DNA of 64,000 bases from assembly GCF_037975245.1 (NCBI RefSeq), contig NC_092564.1, positions 876,984 to 940,983 on the forward strand. Direction: 5' to 3'. The notes below the pieces were generated by a model, which did no database searches, was not told the DNA's origin, and worked only from the letters and a program-made list of their open reading frames with translations. The stretch is from Apostichopus japonicus (lineage: Eukaryota > Echinodermata > Holothuroidea > Aspidochirotida > Stichopodidae). Position numbers and translations under genes: made by a program. This document shows positions 40,205-52,186 of the stretch, piece by piece; the stretch's first letter is position 1, and each line of letters opens with the position of its first letter.

Positions 40205-40660
40205 TTCGGGCTGTTACTGTTAAGGCAAGGTATACCTATGTGTGCTACTACTACACATAGGACAGTGCTGTTACTGCTTAGGCAGGGTACACATACCTGT
40301 GCTAGTACTACTGTACACACAGGACAGTGCTGTTACTGTTTAGGCAGGATACACGTACGTGTGCTAGTACTACATACAGGACAGTGCTGTTACTGCTTAG
40401 GCAGGGTACACATACTGTACCTGTGCTAGTACTACACACAATACAGTGTTGTTACTGTTTAGGCAGGATACACGTACGTGTGCTAGTACTACATACAGGA
40501 CAGTGCTGTTACTGCTTCGGCAGGACACACATACCTGTGCTAGTACTACTGTACACACAGGACAGTGCTGTTACTGTTTATAGGCAGGATACACATACCT
40601 GTGCTAGTACTACACACAGGACAGTGCTGTTACTGTTTAGGCAGGGTATACATGTGTGAA
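40205..40660 (+). repeat. Minisatellite, eight units of 57-61 bp
   Basis: Units carry GGACAGTGCTGTTACTG, TTAGGCAGG, ATACACATACCTGTG and CTAGTACTAC. Overlapping open frames on the plus strand (about 40088-40659) come from the repeat and are not evidence of a gene. Four minisatellites in a row between 39.0 and 40.7 kb make this a tandem-repeat cluster. Confidence 0.93.
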
Positions 40661-43299
40661 CTGCTACACACAGTGCCGAACTGCTAACCTCCAGTATATC
40701 AAATAGGTCCATGGATCTTTCTTTTGGTTGGTTTGAGACGCGGTGAAAAGGGATCAAGGAATGAAAACTATAAAGGCTTGAAATGAAGAAACGTAAGCAA
40801 CACTGATTTTTCATACTTTTATTTTCATTTTTATCAATTCTTTGAATATTTTGCTGCAAAAGAAAAAGCAGAGATGGGAAAATTGTCATCATAGCTAGGC
40901 TGGTGTCCATACGGTTCATGCAAGTGTTTGATAACTAGTACTGTTCATGCTTGAAGTAGCCGTTTCTGCAAAAAAAATTCGGTATACCTGGTAATACCAG
41001 ACCTGTATTCCTCAGTGGGTATATCGGTATCTGTTTTTGCATTAATACCAACATAACATAAGCAATACATACTGTATAATAGAATTCTTCATTACAACTC
41101 CTTCCAACAGTTGACTTGTTCCGTATGTAAGATTAAGAATAAGGAAGATTAACAAGTTCTTAAAAAGCATATCAACAATGAACACCTTAATATGGCAGTT
41201 AAACATAAATTTCAAGGGTTTGCATCACAACAACCAGAAAATGAAACTGGTTAGTCGTTATGCCATAGAAACTGAACTAGGAAGAATGCTGACACAGTGT
41301 ATCACTGTGTTTTTAAACAGTGAAGCCTTGAAAAAAGTGGGGGCGCTTTGCATTGTACGGCAAAAAGCCAGATCATTTGTACGTCTTAATGAATGCATTG
41401 TGCATTCAATTTTGAATTTGATTTTGCCCAAATATTTGGGAAGATTAGGTGTACTTTTCACAACAGAGACATATTATAACGACCAGAGAGGTAGGTACTA
41501 TACTCCTGACTTAAGAACCAACTTTGAAAACTTTTTCTTCAATATCCTATCCTAACAATACATGTAAGAGAGCAGAACCATCTTCCTTTACATTAACTGG
41601 TTACAACCTTGTGGAGTCATTTCCTCTGCAGTCATCTTGGAACTGTATCTTATCATAATCTTTTTATCAATGTCATTAATTCTCTTAATGCAAATCATTT
41701 CCTAGAATATTTAAAAACATACACAAAGACATAAACCCATAAGAACACTAGAAACCTCCCCTACTGCACTTGCTGTATAAATATAAGTAAGCAAAGATCC
41801 AACTACAGCATGCTGGATCATAATAGGGTAAGTTTAGTATCTGAGTCCTAAGAAATCCTGTACCACTGTTTTCTTTATTTGTTTTCTTGCTAAAAGAATA
41901 GTAATACTTGAAAGAGACTTTGGAACTGTACTGATAAGAAACTCATTTCTGATAAATGACTCAAGCATGTTGTGTAGTAAAATGCCTAGAAATAGATAAA
42001 TACTTGTTAAACATGCCCTCAACTAAAATATGTTACACTCATGTTGATAATGCCTGTGGACGATATGTATTTCTACAGGCCAGATATCCTGTAAGGTTCA
42101 TCATGTTAGAGTGATGCCAGTTGTCTAATATATTTGATGAATATTGTAGGTATTATATGTGATTGTATTTGTCCTGTTATACTTTTTTTTCTCTATTTCT
42201 ATTTTGATATTGTGTTTCGATATTTATAATTTCTTGCTGAAACATTTGTGTTTAGGATTCAACCTAAAACATCAAAAAGTAAAGACCCCTCCCCATCAAT
42301 TATAGGACAAGTATTCAGAGATAACGTTTCCAGTACGATCATCCTTTGAACTATTAAAAGTCAGATGCACCATTTACTAATGAGGACAGATCTGTTTAAT
42401 ATCTTACAACCATTTCCTGTTATTCACTATGCCTCTTCCATTTTGGGGTTAATTTCTTTATATTACTTAAATTACGGTAATTTGTTAGTGTATTTATTTA
42501 TTTACAGCAACAGTAAAGCCATATAGATGATATCATTTTTAGTATTGATTTGAGTGATGGCTACAGTAGTACAATAAATGCTGTTATTATGGATGACATA
42601 GATACAGTACAGGGTGCATTCATCTGTGAGTTACATAATTAGTCTCTCTTCAACTTTGCATCCTAATGAGTTCCCCCCAACCAAGCAATTAGACACCACT
42701 CACATGGATAAAGGTACCAGCCAACATCCTTATAAACAGTCCCTTCCTGCAACCTAATGCCTTATTTAGAAATCATTCTCTAGAGGTATAATAGCGAGCA
42801 TCGACTACATGGTAGAATACATCATAATAATACTCCTACTGTACAACGAACCTACTGTATGCGCAGTGAAGGTTAACCATGAAGCAAGTCATGCTGAGTA
42901 ATCTAAAGATCGTAATCTATTAGATGTAACTTTATCCTCCTTTATAGTGCTGAGGTAATAAAATTATTGTGCAACAAGCAAGAACCTGGCAAATGATGGC
43001 AAGGGTGTAATTCTTTATTTGGAACATTGTCCAATGATATCATCACTTTATATCAAATGTATATTAGAGTATTTTATTATTAATTTTTCTAAATTAGTTT
43101 CTAAAAGTAACCCCTGTACTGTACAGTATATTGGCAATAGACTGTCAGGAAACCATTTTGGTGTTATTTAGTGCAAATTACAGAGTAAGTACCAAACAAT
43201 AAAATTCTAGAAAGATCATAATCAAATACAATGAAGATTCCCCACAATCTAGCCAATAGAAAACTCAAAACGGTGTTAATCCATCCCTGCATGTCAAAA

Positions 43300-43343
43300 G
43301 ATACCAGCAAATGAATGTCCTGTACACATTCATTGCTGGTATC
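43300..43343. other. Near-perfect short hairpin
   Basis: GATACCAGCAAATGAATGT (43300-43318) and ACATTCATTGCTGGTATC (43326-43343) pair over 18 bases with a single unpaired A and a 7-base loop. It is isolated in AT-rich intron. The function is unknown; the loop is shorter than in typical microRNA precursors. Confidence 0.85.
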
Positions 43344-44535
43344 ATCTAACTCTTTACGTCATAGATTCATTACACACAACAATTAATTGTATAATCTAAA
43401 CTGCAATCTGAAATAGATGCAACAGTGTGCAGAACAACCTGTTAAATGTAGAATGTTTTAAGCAAACAACCTTTCATGTTAAGCTATTCAAACTAGGAAC
43501 TAGAATAAGTCAAGGACAGATATGCATTACTTATTGGAATTTTTGCTTCACTACAGGAAGAATTTGTCAAGGACACTGTTGGATTCAGATTAATATGTTT
43601 TGACGATCACCATACAGGATATCATGTCCATGATAACTACAGTATATGGTTAAAATACTTGTATCAAATCAGCTAGAATTATCTAAATGACATCCAGAGA
43701 AGAGACTTTAGTCTCTATGATTGAAAACTATCTGAGAATGAAAGAAGGAAAGAGGTTCACTGTGAATTAAATACTACTGCTGATTATTCCACCTAGGATG
43801 CATACTTACAGTAATTCATATTTACTGTAAACTCTCTCTCAACATATCACCTTAAAACAGAAACAGTATTTGGTAGCAGTGCTCTGAATCCATCTCAGGT
43901 AGAACCTCAACAGTCTGTCAAATTAATTTTGTGATTTTGATTTGAATCTTGCATGAGGACAACTATCACACACAGCCTTCCATGATACTGCTCATTTGCA
44001 TAAATTATTACCATCTGACCAAAACAATTTAGAGCTTAGTGGAGCACCAAGGCAAACTGAAAGTAACGTCAAATGTGCTCCAGAAATAACTATCAATGAT
44101 TAAGTCATTATAAAACTTACTGGTTTATATATTTACGAGTGACCCACTTACCTGTCTCCCCACAACCTATGCACCGCATTCTACCGTGTCTAGAATGCCC
44201 TGGTAATCTTTTAACACTGTACACCCTCACTGGCCCTAATGGCCTTCCTTCATTTTTCTACCCACAAAGTGTCTCACTGTGTTTTTCGGAGTTAGGAAAA
44301 TTTTTCGCGAAATTCGCCCGGAATACCTTGGATTTATACTCTAGAAGTTTCCTATCAGGACTTCTGCACTTCCAAGGATCTTTTCCAGCCTGATAAGTAT
44401 CCTTTTCTTGTACTGAAGGGTGTTTTTGGGGGCTGTTTTTAGTGTACTGTACACTCTCGCCCATGCGTTCGTTTTTTTCTTACGTAACGTTTTTAGGGTA
44501 ACAGGTAGTAGCTCTGCGAGACTACTTCATTTGTT

Positions 44536-44572
44536 GCCTATACCGCCTTGTTTACGCGGATAGGCATATAGG
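44536..44572. other. Hairpin with TGCCTAT.CCGC arms
   Basis: TTGCCTATACCGC and CGCGGATAGGCATA can pair around a short loop (CTTGTTTA), with one bulge. It sits at the right edge of a somewhat less AT-rich stretch (44130-44580) that may be an unidentified transposon. No coding evidence. Confidence 0.6.
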
Positions 44573-45109
44573 GAACGAAGTAAATATGTGGTTTTTGGAA
44601 TGTAATTAACACAGATATTTGAAGGGAAAAAAAATTATCATCTTGCAAATATTTCACAGTAAATGTTTAACTCATTGATAAATATGTATTACAGTTAACA
44701 AGTAATCAATAAAAACAGAATATAGGCCATACATCAAGTGAAAAAAAGATGATTTTATTTGATATGGGCTAGGTTTATGATCCAGACAAAGTATCGTTAA
44801 CATTAAAGCCCCACTGTGCATTTCATTAGAAGCATGAACTAACCGATCCCTAACTCAGTACAAACGTTTATAGTACTATTGTGTGGTAACTAGGAATCAC
44901 ACTATCATGATGATGTACTTTTTTCCCAGAATTTTGGCTGATTCTCAGAGATGAAAAAATTCAAACTAAAACATGTATTTCATTTTTGTTATTGTTTTGG
45001 TCGAGATGAAAACAGTAACTGGACACATGCACAGGCAGATTTATTGGAGTCAACATGAATTCATAACTGTGCGTTAGGGTACATGCTGGGTTACGTATTT
45101 TACCATGCT

Positions 45110-45205
45110 TGGCACCATTACATAATGTCTGTGTGTTAACATTCATAACTGACACCATTGCTGGCACCATTACATAATGTCTGTGTGTTAACATTCATAA
45201 CTGTG
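45110..45205 (+). repeat. Short direct repeat, two units
   Basis: GGCACCATTACATAATGTCT followed by GTGTGTTAACATTCATAACTG occurs twice, the second starting near 45164. Non-coding. Confidence 0.85.
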
Positions 45206-45284
45206 CATGAAGGTACATACACCCAAAACACAAAGGTTCTCATACTCACTATAGGGAAGCATATGCAAAATATGAGACAACATT

Positions 45285-45775
45285 TATATGATTTTTCATA
45301 TATTGCCCACTGCTGACCACAAATGACCTTTGACCCTTACCCAAAAAAGTGCTCATGTACTAATTATGCGGAAGCTTCTTGCCAAATTAAATGAGAACTG
45401 CAGATGTTTCCTATCTATTACCTTAAATGAACTGACCTACACCAAATTGTGTTAAATCCTCTACACCATAGCTATTTGTACCATGCATGATGTTCAGGTT
45501 CTGGGTAAACATCATTTTTGAGATTTTCACATTTTGCTCTCTGCTGACCCCAAATGACCTTTGAACTCTATCCAAAACAATAGGTTTCTTGTACAATTAT
45601 GGGGAAGCTACTGTACCTGTCAAATATGAGAACTGCAGTTGTTACCTATCTTGAGATATTGTGTTTACAAGCTAGTGTGTCACATACACACATACACTTG
45701 CCAACTGGACTGCATAGGTTACTTGCCTGCCTATATGGTAAGTAACCGTATTTAACTACTGAAAGTAACCTACAA
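45285..45775 (+). repeat. Interspersed repeat with two diverged copies of a 130-bp block
   Basis: Two blocks (about 45290-45420 and 45530-45660) share CTGCTGACC.CAAATGACCT, TTGA, GGGAAGCT and TGAGAACTGCAG, followed by TTACCTATCTTGAGATATTG and a CA-rich tail ending in GGTTACTTGCCTGCC. It looks like the 3' part of a short interspersed or LINE-derived repeat. No coding region. Confidence 0.7.
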
Positions 45776-48328
45776 ACGTGTTAAACTTCTGCCACTTGCT
45801 GGAAAATTTTGGCTCCTTGCAGAGCATTATTTTCTTTTTGCAAAGAAATCAACAATTTTTTCGGCCCTGTTTTTAAGGGCATCCCTTGAGTACAATGATC
45901 GTAAAATCACTGAATGCAAGCATTTGGCTTTCATTCGATGCAGTGGGCAACAGCCAGAATCCATGACTTACATTTATACAGCTCTCATGTTTATCTCCAT
46001 GGTTACATGTAGAGGGGTATGCAATATGTCTATGTGTGTAGTGTATTTGATTGCATCATTGAATAAATTATGTTAATCCCGCAGCCTCTACGTTTGCACA
46101 TACAGTAGAACGATACATGAAACAGTCGAAGTTGGTCAATGTGTCAGCCAATCAGCTTGTTTTATTAGTGATGGGAGGGGCTTTCCTGGTCTAACAATAA
46201 TTATGATATATTGGGTGGGTTTGGCGGGAAACTTTCCCAATATGTGTAGTGGTAAGGTATATGTGCGGTGAACAATTTCACAGTACTTACTGTAGTTACT
46301 GCTGTATGCATCACTTATGTGATACTACTGTACATACAGGGTGCAACGAACTGACCAAAAAAATTGGAAAAGAGGTTTCTTATGGTAGACACTATGGTTG
46401 CAGATGGGAGTAAGATGAACTAAAAGAATTGTGAATATTTCAGTTAATATTTGTATTGATGTTGAAAGGTCCACATGGTTTTAGTTGCACTTGCTAGCAT
46501 TGATTATTCATTACAATTTTAAAACAAGGTGCTCAACTTTCAAAGTAATCCGAAATTTTCAAACTGGGTGCTCAGAAGCAAGATGAAATTCAAACCTGGC
46601 AGACCATCTGGTTAAAATTGGCTGGCGAGAACCTGGTGCTTTAAAACATATTCAAAAAGGCAAACAAAACATCATCAACACTCTGATGTTTCCTCTGTTA
46701 TTTGAAATGAAACTTAACCAGTCATGCACAGTTAATTGAATATCAATCATGCAATGGGATTTAAGTAAGACACTGTATAGTAGTATTGAATATGTTCAAC
46801 CAAAACCAACGTAAGAATTAAAGGAAAATCTAAATATCATTCAGAACTTAGAGGAAAAATTAGATCAAGGAGATCTGTGGAGCTCCTACATTTCTGGTAA
46901 ATATTGTACTTTATATTCCATAGTGCTGACATAATAACCTTACAATTGTATTATGGAAGAAACAAGTAAGTCTCTGGGCTAATTGGTCATCGGCTTGATA
47001 AGGTATCTCTAAACATCTATGATTATGACATCACCGGGCTGACGGCATTAACCCACAATTATCATCTACTACCACCACTTTTACATCAAGTAAGCCACTC
47101 ATCTTGTTAGCATTCCAGAACAACCTGGACAATACAATCCATTCATTAAAGCTCCCTTTTTAAATCCATGAGTATTCTATAGTAGTTCTGTCAAACAGTC
47201 GGAGTGAGTCATGAGCTGCTGTGTATGGAATACCTGTTGAATTACACACATATGGTTGACTTGATATAGTTCAATACAATGGATAGGCTTACTAGTAAAT
47301 CACTGGAAGGTTTTGTTTTTACCACCAGTGATGACCTCAAGACTGACCTGTGTATTGCAGTACAACAGGCAGGGTTGTCATACAGAAATCACATGTAAGG
47401 GTTGGTAATTTGCAATGCATTAAGCAACAAAATAAAACCCATGATGAAGGCAAATGACAATTTGTCATTTTCAGTCACAATTTAATCTAAAGATTGGCGT
47501 TAGGAGGGAGGGTTAACTTTGTGAGGATAAAGTTGGTACAATGATGGCAAAAAAATGCACAGAGCATTGCAGAACATGCAAAAGGATTTATCCCATCCTC
47601 AGATATAGTTACAATTTTTATCGGATCAAAGTCATTGAAAGGTATCACATTCAAGGCTGAGAATAACCAAATAATTAGCCCTAAACCTAACCAAATAATT
47701 CTGAGAATAACCAAATAATTGATATACAGTAAGTACAGCCAGAAAGACACAAAATTAGACACTCTCAGATCTAGAGAACTTATGATAGTAGACCAGAAAT
47801 GGCTGGTCACAAGGTCAGGACAATGCAACAACATAAAATTGATCCAATTCCAAATTTATGTTAAACCAATTATGGATCATGCAATACCTCCTTAGGGCCC
47901 CTCCCCCATACGTCTCACCTCTTCCCCTCCTCTTTTTATCTTGGTATATCCCATACTCACTTTCAAACCGCGACATGTGGGAAACACTTTAAATATTATT
48001 TTGATTTGAAATCATTTTCATTTATCATATCTGATAACTTCCTGTATAATTGCAGAACAAGGAAATGCCAAGGCAACTAATAATAGCAACGCCATCTGAA
48101 TTAATAACACAAAACAACAAAATGTATGTTAGATAAGACAGCCACTTCCATGTCTCCATCATATACCTACGTAACATCAACAATGTCTCCATTACAGTTC
48201 CCAGATTTTTGAACTTTGTCGTACAAAATAAGTTGTAACAACAGGAAGTAACAATAAAAAAAACCTGCATCATATAAAGTCATAGAAAGCATTTACAATG
48301 AAAAACAAGAGCCAAAGATATCACAATA

Positions 48329-49860
48329 ATGGCACACAGATCTGAGTGTTCATCACACTCTGGACAGTTAATGGCACACAGATCTGAGTGTGCATCTCAC
48401 TCTGGACTAATGGCACACAGATCTGAGTGTTCATCACACTCTGGACAGTTAATGGCACACAGATCTGAGTGTTCATCACACTCTGGACTAATGGCACACA
48501 GATCTGAGTGTGCATCTCACTCTGGACTAATGCCACACATACAGTATCTGAGTGTGCATCACACTCTGGACAGTTAATGGCACACAGATCTGAGTGTTCA
48601 TCACACTCTGGACTAATGGCACACAGATCTGAGTGTGCATCTCACTCTGGACTAATGCCACACATATCTGAGTGTGCATCACACTCTGGACTAATGGCAC
48701 ACAGATCTGAGTGTCCATCACACTCTGGGCTAATGGCACACAGATCTGAGTGTTCATCACACTCTGGACTAATGGCACACATATCTGAGTGTGCATCACA
48801 CTCTGGACTAATGGCACAAAGATCTGAGTGTGCATCTCACTCTGGACTAATGGCACACAGATCTGAGTGTTCATCACACTCTGGACTAATGGCACACAGA
48901 TCTGAGTGTGCATCACACTCTGGACTAATGGCACACATATCTGAGTGTTCATCGCACTCTGGACTAATGGCACACAGATCTGAGTGTCCATCACACTCTG
49001 GACTAATGGCACACAGATATGAGTGTGCATCACACTCTGGACTAGAAGCAAACAGATCTGAGTGTTCATCACACTCTGGACTAAAGGCACACATATCTGA
49101 GTGTTCATCACACTCTGGACTAATGGCACACATATGAGTGTTCATCACACTCTGGACTAATGGCACACAGATCTGAGTGTGCATCACACTCTGGACTAAT
49201 GGCACACATATCTGAGTGTTCATCACACTCTGGACTAATGGCACACATATAGTGTTCATCACACTCTTCACTAATGGCACACTTATCAGTGTTCATCACA
49301 CTCTTCACTAATGGCACACATATCAGAGTGTTCATCACACTCTTCACTAATGGCACACACAGCTGAGTGTGCATCTCACTCTGGACTAATAGCACACAGA
49401 TCTGAGTGTGCATCTCACTCTGGACTAATGGCACACAGATCTTAGTGTTCATCACACTCTGGACTAATGGCACACATATAGTGTTCATCACACTCTTCAC
49501 TAATGGCACACATATCAGAGTGTTCATCACACTCTTCACTAATGGCACACATATCAGAGTGTTCATCACACTCTGGACTAATGGCACACAGATCTGAGTG
49601 TGCATCACACTCTGGACTAATGGCACACATATCTGAGTGTTCATCACACTCTGGACTAATGGCACACATATAGTGTTCATCACACTCTTCACTAATGGCA
49701 CACATATCAGAGTGTTCATCACACTCTTCACTAATGGCACACATATCAGAGTGTTCATCACACTCTGGACTAATGGCACACAGATCTGAGTGTGCATCTC
49801 ACTCTGGACTAATGGCACACAGATCTTAGTGTTCATCACACTCTGGACTAAAGGCACACA
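48329..49860 (+). repeat. Large 39-bp minisatellite, about 39 units
   Basis: The consensus unit is ATGGCACACAGATCTGAGTG followed by TGCATCACACTCTGGACTA (39 bases), with 36-42-base variants. Because 39 is divisible by three, long open frames arise on both strands. On plus the repeat peptide is MAHRSECASHSGL (48508-49137). On minus they read CAISPECDEHSDM-type or PLVQSVMNTQICV-type. The right half (49150-49860) shows a higher-order pattern: a block of several units with a CACTCTTCACTA variant occurs at least twice. Each unit has a GAGTGT..ACACTC mini-hairpin. No start, splice or promoter context supports a protein. Confidence 0.97.
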
Positions 49861-50624
49861 GTATTTATGCTTTACAGTATTTATGCTCTTTAGGTTAATG
49901 GCTACTGTAGTGTATACACTGCTTTAACACTGCATAGCTCTAATGTATCACTGTATGAAAATATATCTTAGTATTGTGTTCACTTCTTCTGAGCTATACC
50001 TGTACCAGAGGCTAATGCACTCTCAAATCAAGAACTGTTCACCAAGCTAACCCTTCAAGCTCAATATAAATGTTCCCCCAAAAGAAAACTGATCTTAAAG
50101 AAAATAAATGATTCATTTTTTATTATTTACACATACACACAAAGCACAGAAGGATTGCTTACCACAACTAAGCTTACACTCCCATCATGCATTTAGCATA
50201 TATACGTTCAGTGACAAGAATTGATCACTAAACTTGAGCATGTGCGCTGGCTCATAAGAAGCACATTTTATGAAAATTGTAGATTTCGAAGTTCTGTGAA
50301 ATCCTGCCTGACAATGAATGAATCAATGATGAAGTGTTAACTTGCAGTTCTACTGTAGAGGCTTAGGGTCTATTACCTACACAGCATTCCATGTAACTTG
50401 CATTTCCTGTCCAACATGTGAGGGTTGCAAAAGGTTGCCTTCATTTTGAGAAAAAAGCAAACCACTTCATTTATTTCCAAGACAGATATCAATGTACACA
50501 TTATGAACCTTGTAAATATACACAATGATGTGTCTGGTGTCTCAGACTCCAAGATGAATTCAAAATTTCACTTATTCACCCAATATTCTATAAAACGGAG
50601 AGGGAATGAAGACAAAAAATGGCA

Positions 50625-51772
50625 CTCCGTTGATGTACGTTAATATCCGTTTAGTGTGCGGTTCTCCTCCGTCCATCTACGTTTCATTACCGGGAGGGTC
50701 CGGTTTGTCCGGTGTCGAGTTTGAACATGCATAAAACTTGGAACGGACATCCACCGACAAATGTCTCCGTTATTTATTCGTTACTAATCCGTTAAGCTTC
50801 CGTTTTATCAGTTCCTCATGCGTTTTGTTCGTTCTGTATGCGTTTGGCATACTGTATTTCTCCGTTCGTCTCTGATTATTGCTATTGCTCACCGGATCAT
50901 TAACGGACAAAGAACGGATGAAACGTAGAAGTGCAGTACATATACCGTACATTCGACGGACGCTAACGTAGAAATAACGGAAGTGTAAAGGAATAGAACT
51001 GACAATGAACAGATAGGTAACGGACGTAACACGGAAGAAACGGAAGAACTCAGGCCAGGAAAGTATAACAGACGGACATAGAACGGAGATGCAGCGTCAC
51101 CTCCACCTTGTCCACTCCAAGCGTCCCACGCCTCATTCTGCTCCTATAACCTCTACCGTCAACACATACATCATGGACCCTTCAGAAAGATTCAAGCTTT
51201 AGACCACAGTGTCAGCTTTACAAGCACAGATGCTTATCATTGAAGCCAACATCAAGACCAATGAACAAGTCGTGCTCGGCTGAAATGCTGGTCTAGGGCC
51301 TTGCTAGGTTCACAGAGAAGACGGCAGTGTGGTCTTTATGACCAACTAGTGCAGGAGCTGCGAATGGAAGACCAAAATCTTTCATCACTTCATGAGGATA
51401 CCCCCTGATTTCAAGGCACTCCGGAGGCCCAGGTTTTAGGCCGTTTCTTCTCCGTTGCTAGTCCGGTATGTCCGTTACTTTTCCGGTACTCCTACGTTTT
51501 GTATGTTCTTTATCCGTTAATTTTCCGTTGTAAATTTGTTACTATCCGTTGGTGTTCGTTAGTTCGTTCGTTGTTGCTCCATTGTTCGTCCGTTGCTGTC
51601 CGTCACTTGCACGTTTGTAATCCGTTTTCGCCGTTGAACATCCGGTACGTTGCAACCCCCAGATGCATGCGCGACAACTTTTGCCAACGGAAATAACCGG
51701 ATGACTGTTTTTTGCACGTACTCTTGTCCGTTCGTGCAATCCGGTGAGATGTGACTGGGCCTTTACATTGAT
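50625..51772. mobile_element. Decayed PIF/Harbinger-type transposon
   Basis: The region is dense in CCGTT and AACGG motifs (TCCGTTA, CCGGT, ACGGAC), unlike its AT-rich surroundings. It contains a Harbinger-like transposase relic at 51331-51429. The right end reads, reverse complemented, AAGGCCCAGTCACATC, which resembles Harbinger termini, followed on the plus strand by TTA. The matching left terminus is missing, so that end is uncertain and may be truncated. Confidence 0.65.
51331..51429 (+). pseudogene. Harbinger transposase N-terminal relic
   Basis: One frame gives GLYDQLVQELRMEDQ and, after a one-base shift, IFHHFMRIPPDFKALRRP. This matches the conserved start of PIF/Harbinger nucleases (YxxLxxELrxeDxxsFxxfxRmxPxxFdeLL). 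Stops and the frameshift make it non-functional, and no DDE motif follows. Confidence 0.7.
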
Positions 51773-52186
51773 TCATTCACTAATTGTGTGTTCTGAATCT
51801 TCAAGAACATGTCATTCAGATAGAATCCCTCTATCATCCATACTACAGCAACTTAAGCAGTGTCTTCATTATTGCAATTGCAACAAGTCACTTCAAGGAA
51901 TATTGCACATGTATACATACACTGATATTGATTACTAAATTGTTAGTCAAGTAAATTACTATAACACTTGGATACAGTTGTAATACAATTAATTCACAAT
52001 ACAATAATAACTGAATCAGCAAAAACTGAATTAATGCAGGAATACCCAAAACAAACCGCAAAATACAATTTTACAGTTCTAATGAATTGATGATGTCAAA
52101 GAGAATGAATGGTATTATTTTTACTAAGACCTGGCCTAAAAGAACCTGTTTTAAATCCTTTAAGCCTTGGAACTGCTATTGGTTTA

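Noticed and set aside
41178-41555. A 125-codon plus-strand frame with a 67-codon frame opposite
   Set aside because: It is the longest open frame outside repeats, but neither strand shows a recognisable domain, splice context or composition change. Chance in AT-rich intron, or an unknown repeat, is likelier.
48508-49137. A 209-codon open frame on plus and frames of 200 and 245 codons on minus
   Set aside because: They arise from a 39-bp tandem repeat whose unit is a multiple of three. Both strands are open, and there is no promoter, splice or domain evidence.
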